Below are positions 1-12,843 of a DNA stretch of 64,000 nt, one piece after another. Origin of the DNA: Antitrichia curtipendula (Eukaryota; Streptophyta; Bryopsida; Hypnales; Leucodontaceae); the NCBI GenBank assembly GCA_951230915.1, contig OX579633.1:26818574-26882573 (forward strand), given 5' to 3'. How positions within the stretch are numbered: position 1 is the stretch's first letter; the number at the start of each line of letters is the position of its first letter. The notes beneath the pieces are model-generated. The model made no database searches. It was not told where the DNA came from and saw only the letters and a program-made list of their open reading frames with translations. The translations under genes and the position numbers were made by a program.

Positions 1-1500
1 TGCCTCAAAAGAAGGGTTTTTTAAAGGACAGGCAATTTTGAGTAGCCATCAATGATAAATAGGTTCAATTGGTCTGAATTTTTTTATATATACTTTCAAT
101 AAGATTGTTAACATAACCTCAAAAGTTGAAAGGCATACAAGCACGTACGTGATTTTGACTTACAAGCATTTGAAATTAAGCTTTTAAAATTAAAACACTA
201 TCTGAATGAAGAAAATTTATTTTAATCCATTTTTTTTCCATTTATTTTAGACAATGCAGAAAGCAATAATCACTGGAAGGATGAAGCTATTTACATTCAT
301 AAAATGGATGAAATTTGCAATCTATGGATGAAATTTCATTTATTCATCTAAAACAATGTACATTCACCCAAATGTTGTCTAAGATTTGGTAGCAAATTAG
401 CAATTTGATCCACTGAAAAGCAAGAATATTTTGTCATGTATTCCCTATAAAAAAATTCATCACTTTGGAGAGAAATTTCACCCTGTTTCAAACGCTTATG
501 TGATGGATCTTTTGCCTAGCTTAATTTACCTTACCTTATGGCAGAAGATCCATCACAGACACATAGAGAATGCCCCATCAAACTCTTGCACCAATCCATG
601 ATAGACTTTTGCAATAAATGAATTTGGGTCACATTAGGTTGAATTAGTAGCCACAATAAATGTCTTGGGTGATAGTAGTAGAGTAATTAGTGACTGCAAT
701 AGGAACTTCCACCTTTTGAGTGTAAATTCATAACAAGAAGTGACTTTTTTTAGGCCTTCATGTTATGATCATGTCAAGAAATATTATGACATCTTTAGAT
801 GAGTAATATAACCATTGTAGATACACATTTTTTTTTAATTTCAGGGTAGTTTAGAGGTTCTTTGGGGCCAATTCATAACAAATTTGTTTCAAGATAGCAC
901 ACTTCAAAAACTCATAACAAATTTACACTTTGTCAAAAAAATATATAATTTCAATTGCTCTCCCCATCTCTCATATGTGCCTTTACGTAGAATTAAAAAA
1001 AATAAAAAATTCACAATACCAATAGTGCGAACCAATCATTTTGCATGTAAGGAGAAAGTCTACCTTATACAAACATGGTACTGTATGTGAAGGTCTAATT
1101 CAGCACTCGGTTACCGAAATTGAATTTCCACGTAAGATTCCCAGGATCCACATCACCTTAGACATTCACAAGACGCCATGTGGCACATTTTTACAAAAAT
1201 GACTTAAGTTATGCCAAATTTGACTTTCACAAAGAGTAGTACTAACTGCACCTCATGGGATGAAAGGTAACTACACCTTAAATTGCACGCTTTCTAAATT
1301 TGCACAGGCTAAATTCTTGCCTAAAATGTACTTCCATTGTTCATAAGAGTCTATGGGTGGTTACCTTGTACCCTATTTTCAGCACTTTGAAAATTCATAG
1401 TTTATTCATAAGGTATCCAAAAAATGCATTCTTAGAGAATCTAAAATCCCCTTTTGGCTTCCAACAAGATCTCATCAAAAGTTTTTTAATATAATAATGG
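1..1500. other. AT-rich region without a recognised gene
   Basis: Only short open frames with low-complexity composition are present, so I call no gene. Roughly 600-1080 resembles the interior of the J-family element at 46,274-46,748: the blocks around 690, 750 and 900-960 align in the same order with those around 46,415, 46,460 and 46,585-46,645. This stretch is therefore probably an old J-family relic whose termini are lost. Nothing is recognised in the remainder. Confidence 0.5.
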
Positions 1501-2219
1501 CTTATTTGTGCGATTTTAGATGTAGTTAGTTTAAACAGTGAGTGCTCCCGCCTGCTCCAATACACTAGAAGCTGCCAAATGCAGTTGAGGCTGCAAAGCA
1601 AATCTACTCCAACTGAGATGGTGATGGCAGGCGAACAGAAGCGGGTCACAGTGAAAGTACAACCAAACAATTTGCAAGCCAAGTGTACGCACACTATTTG
1701 GTTGTAGTTCGACAACCGATCTCCCAACGTGAAGCTTATCATAGTGCCAAGTCGATGCCCAGGCAGCTTTGCAATTTTCCCAACTTCGACATCCCCAGTG
1801 GCAGAGAAAACAAAAAGGAAAAGAATTTTGTAAAGATCTCGAGTTATGAGAGCCTCCCAGTCCTCAAAGCCAGCGCTTGAAGTTATTGATGAAAAAACAT
1901 CTCCAGTTGCTCAATGTATTTGCAAAATGTTTACATGTCTACCGCAAGTTCAGCCATAGCCAGCCTGCTTGCAAAGCGAACACCAAAAGCTACGTTACGC
2001 CTAATGATTTTGCCTTGGTCATCACAAAATGACTGTTGAGTGGTTGTAAAAAATATAGACAAGCACAGGAATGTTTTCCTTTCCCAAGTGGCCTGCTTCT
2101 TATGTACACTACACTAACCAATCAATATCCTACTTCCAGTCTAAACCCATAAGTCTACCTAAATACTGTTAGTTTCGGAGTCCGCCATATCCATTCCCGG
2201 AACTCCCTCAAACGCAATG

Positions 2220-2351
2220 CTATGAAGTTCTGGTCACCTGGGCCAGCTTGATGTCCTCGATGTCGATGAGACCAGATTGAATTACGTCATTGCAGAAGTG
2301 GGAGCAGGTGCTTAGAACACCGACACGGTTCTTCCGAAATTGCTACAGAAC
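2220..2351 (-). other. Possible terminal exon remnant, unidentified
   Basis: On the minus strand an open frame of about 40 codons ends in TAG at 2220-2222. Its upstream limit is a TAG whose AG could serve as a splice acceptor (TTCTGTAG then CAATTTCGG). The encoded tail ends in DIKLAQVTRTS and has a balanced amino-acid composition unlike the AT-rich noise around it. I do not recognise the family. If real, it would be the last exon of a minus-strand gene whose upstream part might be the open frame at 2596-2976. Evidence is limited to composition and splice-like context. Confidence 0.2.
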
Positions 2352-2391
2352 GTGTCCAAAAAACATAGCCATGTGCTTGTAACGCATGGTA

Positions 2392-2523
2392 GTGCTGCTT
2401 ACAACATCCCCATGTCGCTTACAAAGAGATCGCAGCGTCGCTTACAACAGGATCCCAATGTCGCTTTCAACACCGTGTCGCATACAATATCCCGATGTTG
2501 CTTACAACAGGCTCCCAATGTCA
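2392..2523 (+). repeat. Imperfect 23-bp minisatellite
   Basis: About five to six degenerate units share a core like GTCGCTTACAACAGGATCCC, with phases marked by GTCGCTTACA, GTCGCTTTCA, GTCGCATACA and GTTGCTTACA. One unit is longer by about 14 bp. The array lies between the two minus-strand exon-like pieces, so it could sit in an intron of the putative gene. Confidence 0.6.
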
Positions 2524-2595
2524 CTCTTCCTGGCCACTGCTCTTGAAGAAATCCTAAAAATGAACAGAATTAGAAGGCAAATGCATCCCTGTTGG

Positions 2596-2976
2596 TCACC
2601 ATCCCTGCGGCCACCGTCTGGTAGGATCGAACTGGAACTCATCTGCCGACGGTCTTCCCAACCATGCCCAGGAATGATGCGACTTCGACTTGGCCATCAC
2701 CACCGTCGTCTCCTTCCCTTCTCGCCCATTCCACGACGTGACGGGCTTCTTCAACCAACTCCACGCCTTCTCCGAGCGCGTCCCCTTGGGACTGACCTCG
2801 AAGCCCTCGGTGTCAATGCTCGTGATAACAGTGTGGTCGGGATGCACCAGCCGCACATACGTCGTGTCTTGCAGCGTCTCCAGGGAAAGCTCTTCCGTGA
2901 GGAGAGTCGAAGGCCAACTCCGCGGCGAGATGCCAGACATGCCTGTCTTCGACCTCCGCCTCTCATCAGAACCCAT
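2596..2976 (-). CDS. Hypothetical open frame, possibly a gene remnant
   Basis: An open frame of about 126 codons starts at the second of two adjacent ATGs (protein begins MGSDERRRS) and reaches a stop after a GC-rich stretch. Composition is balanced, with a run LVHPDHTVITSIDTEGFEVS near the middle and several Trp residues later. I recognise no domain, signal peptide or membrane segment. A plus-strand frame at 2690-3073 overlaps it and is also open, so the strand is uncertain. No promoter or polyadenylation signal can be assigned. It may continue by splicing toward 2220-2351. It could equally be chance openness in GC-rich DNA. Confidence 0.25.
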   Translation of the reverse strand: MGSDERRRSKTGMSGISPRSWPSTLLTEELSLETLQDTTYVRLVHPDHTVITSIDTEGFEVSPKGTRSEKAWSWLKKPVTSWNGREGKETTVVMAKSKSHHSWAWLGRPSADEFQFDPTRRWPQGW

Positions 2977-4445
2977 CACGGTAGGGCTCCCGAAACGTCC
3001 TAATCACGAAATTGACGCAATCACGAAAATTTTATGCCCAGTCGACTGGTGGTCACCCACACCTGAGATCTAGTACTACGTTTTCAACATACTTCCAACC
3101 CGAATTCCAATTGCAAACCATGGCAACGGCCACTGCAAAACTTCAAACTTCAAAAGTTCAAAAGGTGGCGAACTAGAGCAGGGTATGGAAATGCTGGCGG
3201 CAATGGAGTGCAACGGAATGCGAATCTATGATCCAGAGCGGGAGGTGGCACATGCACGAGCTCTCATATCACGCCTTGTGGTCCCTCTGGACCAGGGTGT
3301 CGATTCCTCTGTTTCTGGAGCTATCGTTGCATCCAAGCAAGCAAGCATTCATTCCCCGAAACTCGTGGACTAGGTAGATGAATCCGGGATTGGAGTACTG
3401 TACCGTAAAATCTAGATGGAGTTTCACCAGGAAGCTAGGCGGGAGTGAAACAGTGCCTGATTCCAACAATGCTGGACACTCGGAGACGGAAGCCAGGTGC
3501 TGTGAGCTGGAACAACGCTGGAAGTTCTTGGCTATTGTGGCTTTTTTTTCGGCCTTCTATCGATCTGGAATTACTAGTTGCAGCTCTTTCTCGGCTGAGA
3601 ATGGGCTTTGACTCCTGGTTCTCAGGAAGTCAGAAGTCAGAATACGAAATTTTGGTTCAAGGTTCATAACTTCATATGACTTGAAAAGCTAGCTGCATAT
3701 CCAGAACTCCTTCCATCACTCACTCACTCGGAATTACCGTAGAACTTGCTTATAGTCTCACTGTGGGCTGTTCTGATTTCAATTTTTTTGCCTTTTTTGT
3801 TTGACACAACTGAAGATTATTTTTTTTTGAATGGATGTGGGTGGGTGGGTGGGAAAGAAGGCAATTCAGTTTCTGAGTTTTTACAAAGGACAAAAAGCCG
3901 TGCCACTTTTCATCAGCTCCATACTGTAAGAATTCATTATAAAAAGCGAAATTATTTTACTGATATTTTTACTGTGGCGTCATCAGCTTCCGTTGAAATT
4001 CCCGAATTGCTTGGCCAGCAGCGAGACAGTGGTTCCCTACAAGCACTCAATCTGTTCGTCGGAGTCACCGTCACGTGAACGCAGTTCGTACCGAGCATCA
4101 GGCGGAGATCCTTCACAAGTATTTTTGTTTTAGAGATTTGACAAAGAAGTCCATTCCCCACTTGGACCTTTCCCACAAAGTCAATTTTATACCAAATTTA
4201 AAACAAAACTACATGTTATGAAAGGTACGAGAAGAAAGAGTGGGAAAATTGTATTAAAATTTTGCCCTATCAACCCTACCACTTTGAGGCGCCAAGGACA
4301 ATTTTGCACCTGTACTTCCCAAGGAATATGTCATGCTCGTCAACATGTAGCAACATTGTTTAGGCTTTAGAGTCTAGACTGCTTTTTAGAAGTTGAAAGT
4401 GCCTCAAATCAAGTAAGAGTCTAGTAGTTTGAGAATGGATTAGTA

Positions 4446-5371
4446 TTAACTTTTGAAGTTTCAAGACCTTTTTTCCATCAGAAAACACTCAAAACTGCCA
4501 TTTCTAAAGTGAAGAGCAAAAAAACATTGAAAACATTTTTATTTTTTTACATATTTAACTGCAAGATCTTGTACTAGACTAGTTTAAGAATGTCTGGAAG
4601 AAATTTCACAAAACTTGACCTTGTAAATTGTAAAATATTTGCGTTTAAAGTGGAGGAAACAAGTTATTTTGCACATTGCTCAACTACATTTTTTGACTTT
4701 GAACCTCCTTAACTTAAATTTTTTGCTCAATTGATTTTGAATTTCTAATTTTTTATGATGAATAATTGACTTGAGAATCTAGGAAAAAAAATTCTAAAAA
4801 AAAAACACTTAGTTTTTACTCATTAAAAAATTGTTAAGTAGAAATAGGTTCAAGACTGAAGGAAAAACTAAATCGTTAATAGCTCTAAGATGGAATTAAA
4901 ACACACTAACCTCAATGGTCAGATAGTTATAGCAAGAAATCTTAACCTTGTAGAACCTTTTTTTTTTTTTTAAATGTGAAAATTGAGGTCAGAAATGAAT
5001 TTTTTTAAAGTTATTTTTTAAAGAAGATGCTATAATTGCCCAAAAAATAAGATTCTCCATAACTTTTGCATAACAAATCAAAATGGAACGGATCAAAACT
5101 TTCCCTGTAGATCAAAATACAATCTATGTGAAACAAATTTATTTATTTTTAATTATATTTTCTGACTACTAAACTAAAAAAAAGGGCTCTTTGTGCCATA
5201 ACTTTTTATTCTGAGAACCAATTGAAATTTAAAAAATTATATTTTTAGAAAGCTAGTGTGTTTTCTTATCTACACCAAAAAATTTGGAAAATTACAACAA
5301 ATATTGAGACCATAGGAGCCTGCCCAAAATCCATTTTGTCTCCCAAGGAACAATGGGACTTTAGAGGTTAA
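4446..5371 (+). mobile_element. T1-a element, full length, diverged
   Basis: The right end CTTTAGAGGTTAA and the left TTAA followed by a degenerate terminus mark a 926-bp T1-a copy. Internal landmarks in order match other T1-a copies: AACACTCAAAACTGCCATTT near 4485, AGATCTTGTACTAGACTAG near 4565, TTTGACTTTGAACCTCC near 4692, and the CTGCCCAAAATCC strip near 5320 followed by an ACAATGGGACTTTAG end. No coding capacity is visible, so it is non-autonomous. Confidence 0.75.
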
Positions 5372-8300
5372 ATTGGTGTTAAATTGGTGTTTGATTTAAA
5401 ACAACTTTTAGAGCCTTCTAGTTGTGATTTCAATTTATTATATAGTATTTCTAAAAAAATTTACTATGACTTCTCTTCATTTGATACATCTCAAAATTTT
5501 GTCTCCCTTTTGTAACTTCAAAATATGTAGTTAGTTGTAAAATTTGGTGAAATATTGATTATGTAGGGAAGTGTCTCAATGAGGAATGGATCCTGCCCGC
5601 TACTATTGACTATTGAGTGATAAATGAATTTTTTGGAAGCAAGCAACGAATTCCATTGTATGAATGTTTTTTGAAAAGTGGGTCATTTATACATGTTATT
5701 CAACTTTATGTGTTATTTTGAAGTTTAAAATAACAAAGTTGTTGCATTATGCAAAATATTACATATACAACAAGCCAAAAGGGTTCCTTTAGCACCCATC
5801 ACCTCAAAATCCTTGTGTACTTTAATGGAGTCAATACAAGAAAAAGATAAACTTTTTTTTATTGCGAGCAAATGAATTGGAGAATTGGAGAAGGTATCCA
5901 CCTACATGATGGTCACATTTGGCACAAATTAACCAATAATAAAGGACAATTTTTTGTTGAACAAATAACTGAATGTGGGTAGATTCAAACAAAGTCAATT
6001 TTGATTGAATATTTCTGAAAATTTGACACAAGGTGTGTATACCAAAAACCTTTGTATGCAATAAGAAAATGTTTGAGCAGATGCCCACATGAAAAATTAT
6101 GCTACCCCAAAAAATATGGGCAATTTAGGCAATTTGAGAATCTTTTGTTAAACTCCCCACCTACTTTTGAAATTCAGTGTGTATATATTACTCACATAAT
6201 ATAGTATGCAATATTTATTTTAAACTAATTTAAGATCAAAATTCACACTCCAAAAGGAGTCAAATTTTGTTAACTATGTTGAACTATATTTAGAAAAAAA
6301 TTCTTCTAACATCAAATGCTAATAATTGGCTAAATCTTTTCACCAATCAAATTTCTAAAAAAGAAATATTCCAAGAAATCATCAATCAGTGGCTAATGCA
6401 TTGTCATTTTACTTCATCCCCTTGTGATTCAAGGTAAGATAGAACCTTATTTGCTTTTGAAATTTTACATGTGTGAACCTCACAAGTTGTAGTACTAAAT
6501 GGTATAAAGTTCAATTTTGAGTTGAGCAAATCTCTCACTCCAAGAAAGCTCAAAGTATACAAGAATGAAAAGAATTTTTTTTTCAAACTTCGAATGTATT
6601 AATCTTGCAATCCATAAGGTCAAATGTTTTAAAAATAATTCTACACATTTCACTAATAGTCTAATTTATTTTTATATAGTTGTAGCTCAAATTTTTTATA
6701 ATTCTCAATTCTTCTCAATGCACCAAAACATGACAATTTTTTTGACAATTTTACATTAAAAAATACTCTCCATACTTTAGCCATTGAGTTGTTTTTGTAA
6801 CAAAAATGTCACATGTAGATTATAAAAGTCTCTGCTCGTGATTGGTGCAAGGTGATGTGAGCCTTTCAAAATCTTATATGAAAACTCAATTTTGGCACCT
6901 CTTTGCCAAATTTGAGACTCACATACAATTATAAACCACCACCATGAAGTAAAGGGCATGTGAATTTGCATTATAGTGGAGCATTAATTAACCTTAAAGG
7001 ACAATGAGGCCAAAAAATGGTTGATGGATGACTTGATTGTTCATTGTAGATACAAAGAACGCACATAATGATCCAATAATCCAAGCATTTTGGTGACTAC
7101 TTTGGTCATAGGGGATTGCATCCTCTAAAAACTAAAGTACAAATGATCTTTCCATTGAATGTTATCTCCATATCAATGGGTCTTTTATTTAATGAACATA
7201 TAGTTGCCATTCTTGAATAAGTTTCCACAAGAACAAAAACATTAAGGTAGACAAGCCTATTACCACCCTAATTAGTAATGTGAATATCTTGGGGCCAACT
7301 CCAAGAGGGGTACATATTTTTCAAAGGTGTATACTTGTTTCACAAATCAAATCTAAGTGGAATTATAAGTTTCCAATGAAAATTGTAATATTCTATGAAT
7401 TTATGAAGTGGTTTGCCCTGAAATTAATTATATAACTACTTATAGAATAGAGTTTTAAAATCCTATAACAATCTATAATCACTCTCCTATGTATCCAATG
7501 GCACTTAAGTTTTCATCATTAAAGAATTAACACGTTCCCCCTTCGTGGCATTAAATGCAGTGATTTTGTCCAAAATGAATGGATTCAGATGAGTTTTTGG
7601 ACGGAATTGGGTTCTAAAGTAGGATGACAAAACTAGGCAATTGGCGGAATGAGTTGTCTTATCTTATTAGGACCTCAATACAATCCCATTTGAGTGAAAT
7701 TCGGATAAAAGAGATTTGAAATCATTTTTAGTTAGAAGGACAAAAATTGATAGGATAAAAGATGTCATTTTCATCAAAGAGGAAGTGAACTTCAGTCTTT
7801 GGAGGACTAAAGGCATTTTTGAATGGAAAATATCAAAAATTGCCAAATTTGAATTCCAACCATACAACAATGTAGTAGACCAGTATATTGATATGTAGAA
7901 GAATTTCAACCCCATTAATTGCATAGATTGCAAGATTATAACATCTGAAGTTCGTAAAAAGGTTTGGATCTTTATCCCAATGACCAAGGCATTAGATGTG
8001 TTTTGGAGGGTCTAGAGGGTTGTTTCAAGCTTGTTCCTATTTTTGTGAACCAGCACGCGCTGGTCAGAATATAAAATAAAAATAAATAAATAATTAATTT
8101 TTTTAATGTTAACAAAAGTTAAATTTTTATTACTCTCCAATGTGGCAGTGGCTTTGCCACATCAGCCTGTTGTTGCAACACAGTTCCCACAGTCTAGGAA
8201 CTCCAGGGAATTCACATCCCTCCACATTAGTGAAATCTCATGTAATGACATTAGCCTTTGAGACCTCCTGAATTTTTATTTTTTAAATTGTGCACAAAAA

Positions 8301-10727
8301 TGATAATTGTCACCATTCATTGTGATATCTTGTTAAATACACTCATGCAAAATTTTAGAAGCAAATAAGGGGTCTACCTTATTTTGAACCATCTTATTGT
8401 ACAATATGAGGCAATTCTCAATTGTCCATCCTATCATGCCATTCAAATTAAATTGCAGAATTGATCATATGATTAACATTTTTATTTTGCATAATCAACA
8501 TTCAATTCTTACACAATTCCAATAAAGCATACCAAATTTGGATTTTAGAAAATCAAAACTCCATTTTGGGTGAATTGTTTCATTGAACTTTAATGATTTT
8601 GCACGATAATTCATTGAGAAACATTGATGATGAATTTCTTTTAATTCAATTGCGGCAATATGTAGGAAACATCCATATGCACATCTTTTTTGCAATAAGC
8701 ATCTTCAAAAAGTTTTAGAATTTTCTTCCAATGGTTTTAAAAATAGGGGTGACAATGTCCAAATTTTAACAAATAGATAATTCTTCATTGTAATTAGATT
8801 TTGTAAAATTAATTGTACCTTCATGGTTAAATGTACAAAACTAATAACAATGTGAAGGTCAAATCAAAAATCCAAATTTTGTATGCTTGATTGAAATTGA
8901 GTAAAAATTGAATATTGATAATGCAAGACAAAAATGTCAAATCATATTTTATATTATGAAAAATTATTTTGAAGGGCAAAATAGGGTGGACAATTGAGAG
9001 TTGCCGAGTATTGCACAAGGAGGTCAAGTAATCTTGCAATACATTAGTCATTGTTTGATGATTTTTTGTACATTGAAAAATTTATATTTTTGAAATTTGA
9101 ACATTGAAAACATAGAGTCAAGCATTTAAAATATGTTGAAAAGATTTCAAAATCTTTGAAACACAAATTGCAAGATTATAGAGTTTGACTTTAGAGGTAA
9201 AGTTTTTAATCTTGAATTGTCCAACATAGTTAACAAAATTTGACTCATTTTGCAATGTAAATTTTAAACTATATATAATATTTTTACAATTTCATATTAC
9301 CTTATGTTAGTTACACACATAGAGAATTCCAGAAGTTTATAAGGCTTAAGCAAAAGACCTTGAACTACCCAAATTGCCCAAATTTTCTTATGCATGATAA
9401 TTTTTCACTCATGCATTCAATTGGATTTTTTCTTCTTCTCACAAATACCTGCACAAATATTGTTAATGTATGCACTTTGTCTCAAAATTTCACTTTGTAG
9501 GCATCCATTTAAAATTGATTTTGTAGGAACCTGCTTAAACATTGAATTATCCATTTTAATGTTTGGAAATTAAAGCGATAATTTCTATACTCACCAAATT
9601 CTATTTAAGTATTTTTGTCATTCACTTGATGAATTCATTTCAATGTTTGGAAAACCCCACCATTATTGTAACTGTTAAATGAACTAGTGAAAGTGCAAAA
9701 ATCATTTGAATTTTGAAAGTGAAAATTGTAAAATAATGGAATAAATTAGTAGTTTTAGAAATCAATTACACAACAACAACAAAATACTATTTTACCACTT
9801 AAATTGTGAAGGGGAGAAAATGTGCCAACACTTTAACTCCTTAATTCCTCAAGGCCCAACAACTTTTTGACCATAGAGGTTTTCAATGAAGTGTCCTAGT
9901 TTGGTTGTTTTTTTTGCATACGGATATGCTTGGATTTTTTAATTTTAACTATACAAAAATAAAGACTACTTTGTCTTGTATGCATGGAATTAATTGTGGA
10001 ATATTTTGACCATTATATTTTTAGATTATAACAATTTTGGATGATCAACTTTACGAGCAAAAACCATAGCTTTGGGGGAAGAGAAATTATAAGAAGATTA
10101 ATAATGCATTTTTACACCCTCAAAAAAAATTGTATTAGAATCTAAGGCAAATGTATTATTTTTTAATATATAAAATTGAAAAATAAAAAAATTGAAAAAT
10201 AAATGATATAAGTATTTTTTTTTTGTAGAAAACAAATACTTTGAGGGAGGCAAGACTTGGAACTAATGACAAATTAAGTTTGCACAAGAATTAGGGCCAT
10301 TTCACCCAAGCTCCCAATCTACAAGTGCTAGTTCAAAGCCAAATTCCAACTTTATTTTATTGTATAAAATGAATAAAAAATATTTCTTAGAGCCGACTCA
10401 CATTCCAAGTCCCATTTAGAATTTGGTGCTAAAATTTCTAAAAGGTGTTGCCACATAGGTAATTTAAAATGCAATGGGATTTAGGTTTAAATTTGATGAC
10501 CTAAACCCTCATTTTTATCTCTCCACCAATCATATTTTGAGACTTCAATGGAATTTTGGACTTAGTTTGAATTGGACTATAGTTCAAGTTGAAGTTGTTG
10601 CAACACCTATGACATTTTATCACATCGTGTTTAATAATGGTTGCTTTACACCTAAAAGTTGAGTCAATTTGTTGTATCAAAGACCTAAAATCCTCACTTG
10701 TGATTGAACATATGCTGAAATTGATAC
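5372..10727. other. AT-rich region without a recognised gene
   Basis: About 5.3 kb of AT-rich sequence has only short low-complexity open frames. I see no RNA gene, no tandem array and no clear inverted-repeat element. A short palindromic block (AACCAGCACGCGCTGGT) lies at about 8048-8064. The stretch near 10,289 (GGGCCATTTCACCC) resembles one H-family terminus, but no partner end was found. Confidence 0.5.
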
Positions 10728-10731
10728 CAAG

Positions 10732-10981
10732 CCCTTTACACCTAGAGGCCGGGCCAATTTGGTGGAATGAATTTTTCATTCAAAAAAGACATGATCTGAC
10801 ATGGCCTAAACTCATTATATTTGATGCATCAAAAATAGGAGGCCAATTCTTAGCCTTAGAGACAATGTCAAATTCAATTTTTTTATATATAAAATATTAA
10901 GTTTCAACAATTAAAATTTGGTGGATTTTGTCCAATCACCCCCCAAAAAAATTGATATGGCCTCTAGGTGTAAAGCGGACC
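10732..10981. mobile_element. H-family MITE (small member)
   Basis: Ends read CCCTTTACACCTAGAGGCC on the left and, as reverse complement, CCGCTTTACACCTAGAGGCC on the right, giving about 250 bp with near-perfect inverted repeats of about 19 bp. An extra related motif (GCTTTACACCTAAAAG) lies about 90 bp to the left. No coding sequence is present. Confidence 0.65.
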
Positions 10982-11071
10982 TAAAAAGAGAGAAAGGGGT
11001 CTAAATGTTTTTTTAGGTTTTATTGAATTAACACAACTTTTTGGTCTCAAGGCCTTTGCATATGGGAGCAG

Positions 11072-11308
11072 CAATGCTAATGTGTGAACATGAAAGTGCA
11101 AGCATGTGAGCCTTGAGCATAGATATAAGTGGATATCTTGCAACCATTGAAGGTGCTTTTAATATAATCACCTATTTTATAGGTATTTATAACACAATCA
11201 TATTAATTATGGAAGGTTTCTATTATATAGACACCTATAATATAGATGTATAGTCTTTTAGGCTCATGGACTCGCGCTCCTAGGCTCACATAATAACACC
11301 ATTCCATA
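11072..11308. mobile_element. E-family inverted-repeat element
   Basis: The left end (CAATGCTAATGTG, then GTGAGCCTTGAGC) pairs loosely with the right end (GGCTCATGG, then CTAGGCTCAC, then CACCATTCC). The interior repeats phrases such as GAAGGTGCTTTTAATATAA and CACCTATAATATAGA, shared with the larger E copy at 24,373-25,698. Target duplications could not be fixed. Confidence 0.5.
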
Positions 11309-12351
11309 CGGAAGAATTCCCCCATTATAGTCTTATTCTAATGAGTAGTAGAGAATATACAAGTATTAGCATATGCTTGCATTAGTTTGTGATCCAAAAA
11401 ATATTTGGAATGTAATGTGTGTTGATTTAGAAGGATACGGTAATCCCTAAAAGACAATTGTCCTTCTAAGGGAAAAATCAAAAATTTGAGTAGATTCTTA
11501 TAGTAAATTTGAATAGAATCAATTTGAGTTGATTTTCAAAGGGTTCATTCAAAATTATGACCCAAAAAAATACATATGTGTTTCATTTGTATGAAAGAAT
11601 ATAGCGTGAAAATTTTCAAGATGCACAACGGAGAGCTAAATTTGAGACTTGGGCCTTGGAACTTCATACTATGTTCCAAGATCCAAGTCTTGATGCACTA
11701 AGAATTGCCTACATGGTAACAACTTTTAGTAGTTTTGGTGCCAACAAGGTGGAGCTTGGAACTTGAATTGAGTCTAACAATTACAAAAATCCACTTGATT
11801 CTAAATCCCAACTATTGTATTTTATATTATGTGACAATAACAATAAGCAATCAAAAATTCTCATGGACAAACTACCCATAGAAGATGATGTGCTTAAAAT
11901 GCCCAAATAACAGATTTTAAAACTTTTTGATACATAAATGTATCCCCTTTGTATGATATGTGAGTTAGTATATAAGTGAGAGTTCAAGTTAGATGGATGC
12001 ATCAATTTGTACTCTAAAATTGCAACAAGAAAATTCAAAAATGTGATGTGTGTTGATTTGGAAGGACATATGTCTTTCCATAGCGATATTTAAAAATTTG
12101 AGTAGATTCCTACAAATTCAATCTTAAAAGTTTTTTTTAAAAGTTTTCACAATCCTCAAGCACATTAATGTACCCCTTTGCTTGAATAAAAATGCATGAG
12201 TACAAGAGTGAGCATTGATGTATCAATTCATGAGTGTGCAATATTGAAGTGAATACTCAAGTGCGTGAGTGTGTCAATTTTTGTTCTAAATAATGCAACA
12301 AAGAAACTTAAGAATATAATGTGTATTGATTTGGAAGTGCATGCTAATCTC
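11309..12351. other. AT-rich spacer with weak internal repetition
   Basis: No gene is recognised. Two blocks (about 11,410-11,560 and 12,040-12,130) share wording such as TGTGTTGATTTAGAAGGA/TGTGTTGATTTGGAAGGA and TTTGAGTAGATTC, with a third partial match near 12,320. This suggests an old dispersed or duplicated repeat of unknown type. Confidence 0.4.
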
Positions 12352-12843
12352 TAATGAAAACATTTGTCCATTTTCTGGTCCCCTTGGCCTTGGACGGGTG
12401 TTTTTTGCTCATAATTTTTGCATCATATATCAATTTTATATGAAATTTGAAATGAAGGTACAATCATGTGGTAGTTATAGACTGAGTGATTTTTCCACAT
12501 TTTAGAAATTAATTTATTATTTTAAAACAATCTCCAATTAGATGTCAATTTTAGCCATTTACGGGGTTAGTACTATTTCTATAGCAATTCGTAGTAGGGC
12601 ATAGTACAATTGTAATCTTTAAATTATTTTATTGATTATTTTATTTTATTTTACATTAAATTTCACATTTTTAGTGTTTTAATGTTTTTGAATGATTTTT
12701 TGAATGATTTTTGATTATTTTTAATTAATTTTCATGACTTAAAATACTCATAGGACTCATAGCAGTAGTAATACCATGACTGTAAAAGATGTTTTTGACT
12801 GTAACATTAAAACATTAATTGTTTCTTGCAACAACCCTAGATA
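12352..12843. mobile_element. F-family element, decayed
   Basis: The right end TTTCTTGCAACAACCC matches the terminus of the better copy at 57,681-58,437. The left part (about 12,362-12,420, with CTGGTCCCCTTGG then GACGGGTGTTTTTTG then CTCATAA) matches the other end of that copy in the same order. The leftmost 10-15 bp of the terminus are degraded, and the interior has diverged and shortened. Confidence 0.55.

Larger units (their letters stand above)
1501..4180. other. GC-richer segment with possible decayed exons
   Basis: Base composition is clearly higher in G+C than in the flanking sequence, most of all at 2560-3000. Several frames stay open on both strands, as expected in GC-rich DNA, so openness alone is weak evidence. 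Two minus-strand pieces (2220-2351 and 2596-2976) look the most protein-like and are listed separately. Short open frames at 3185-3373 and 3746-4078 on the plus strand and 3952-4176 on the minus strand have mixed composition, but I recognise no domain in them. The segment may be a relic of a host gene or a captured gene fragment. Confidence 0.35.
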
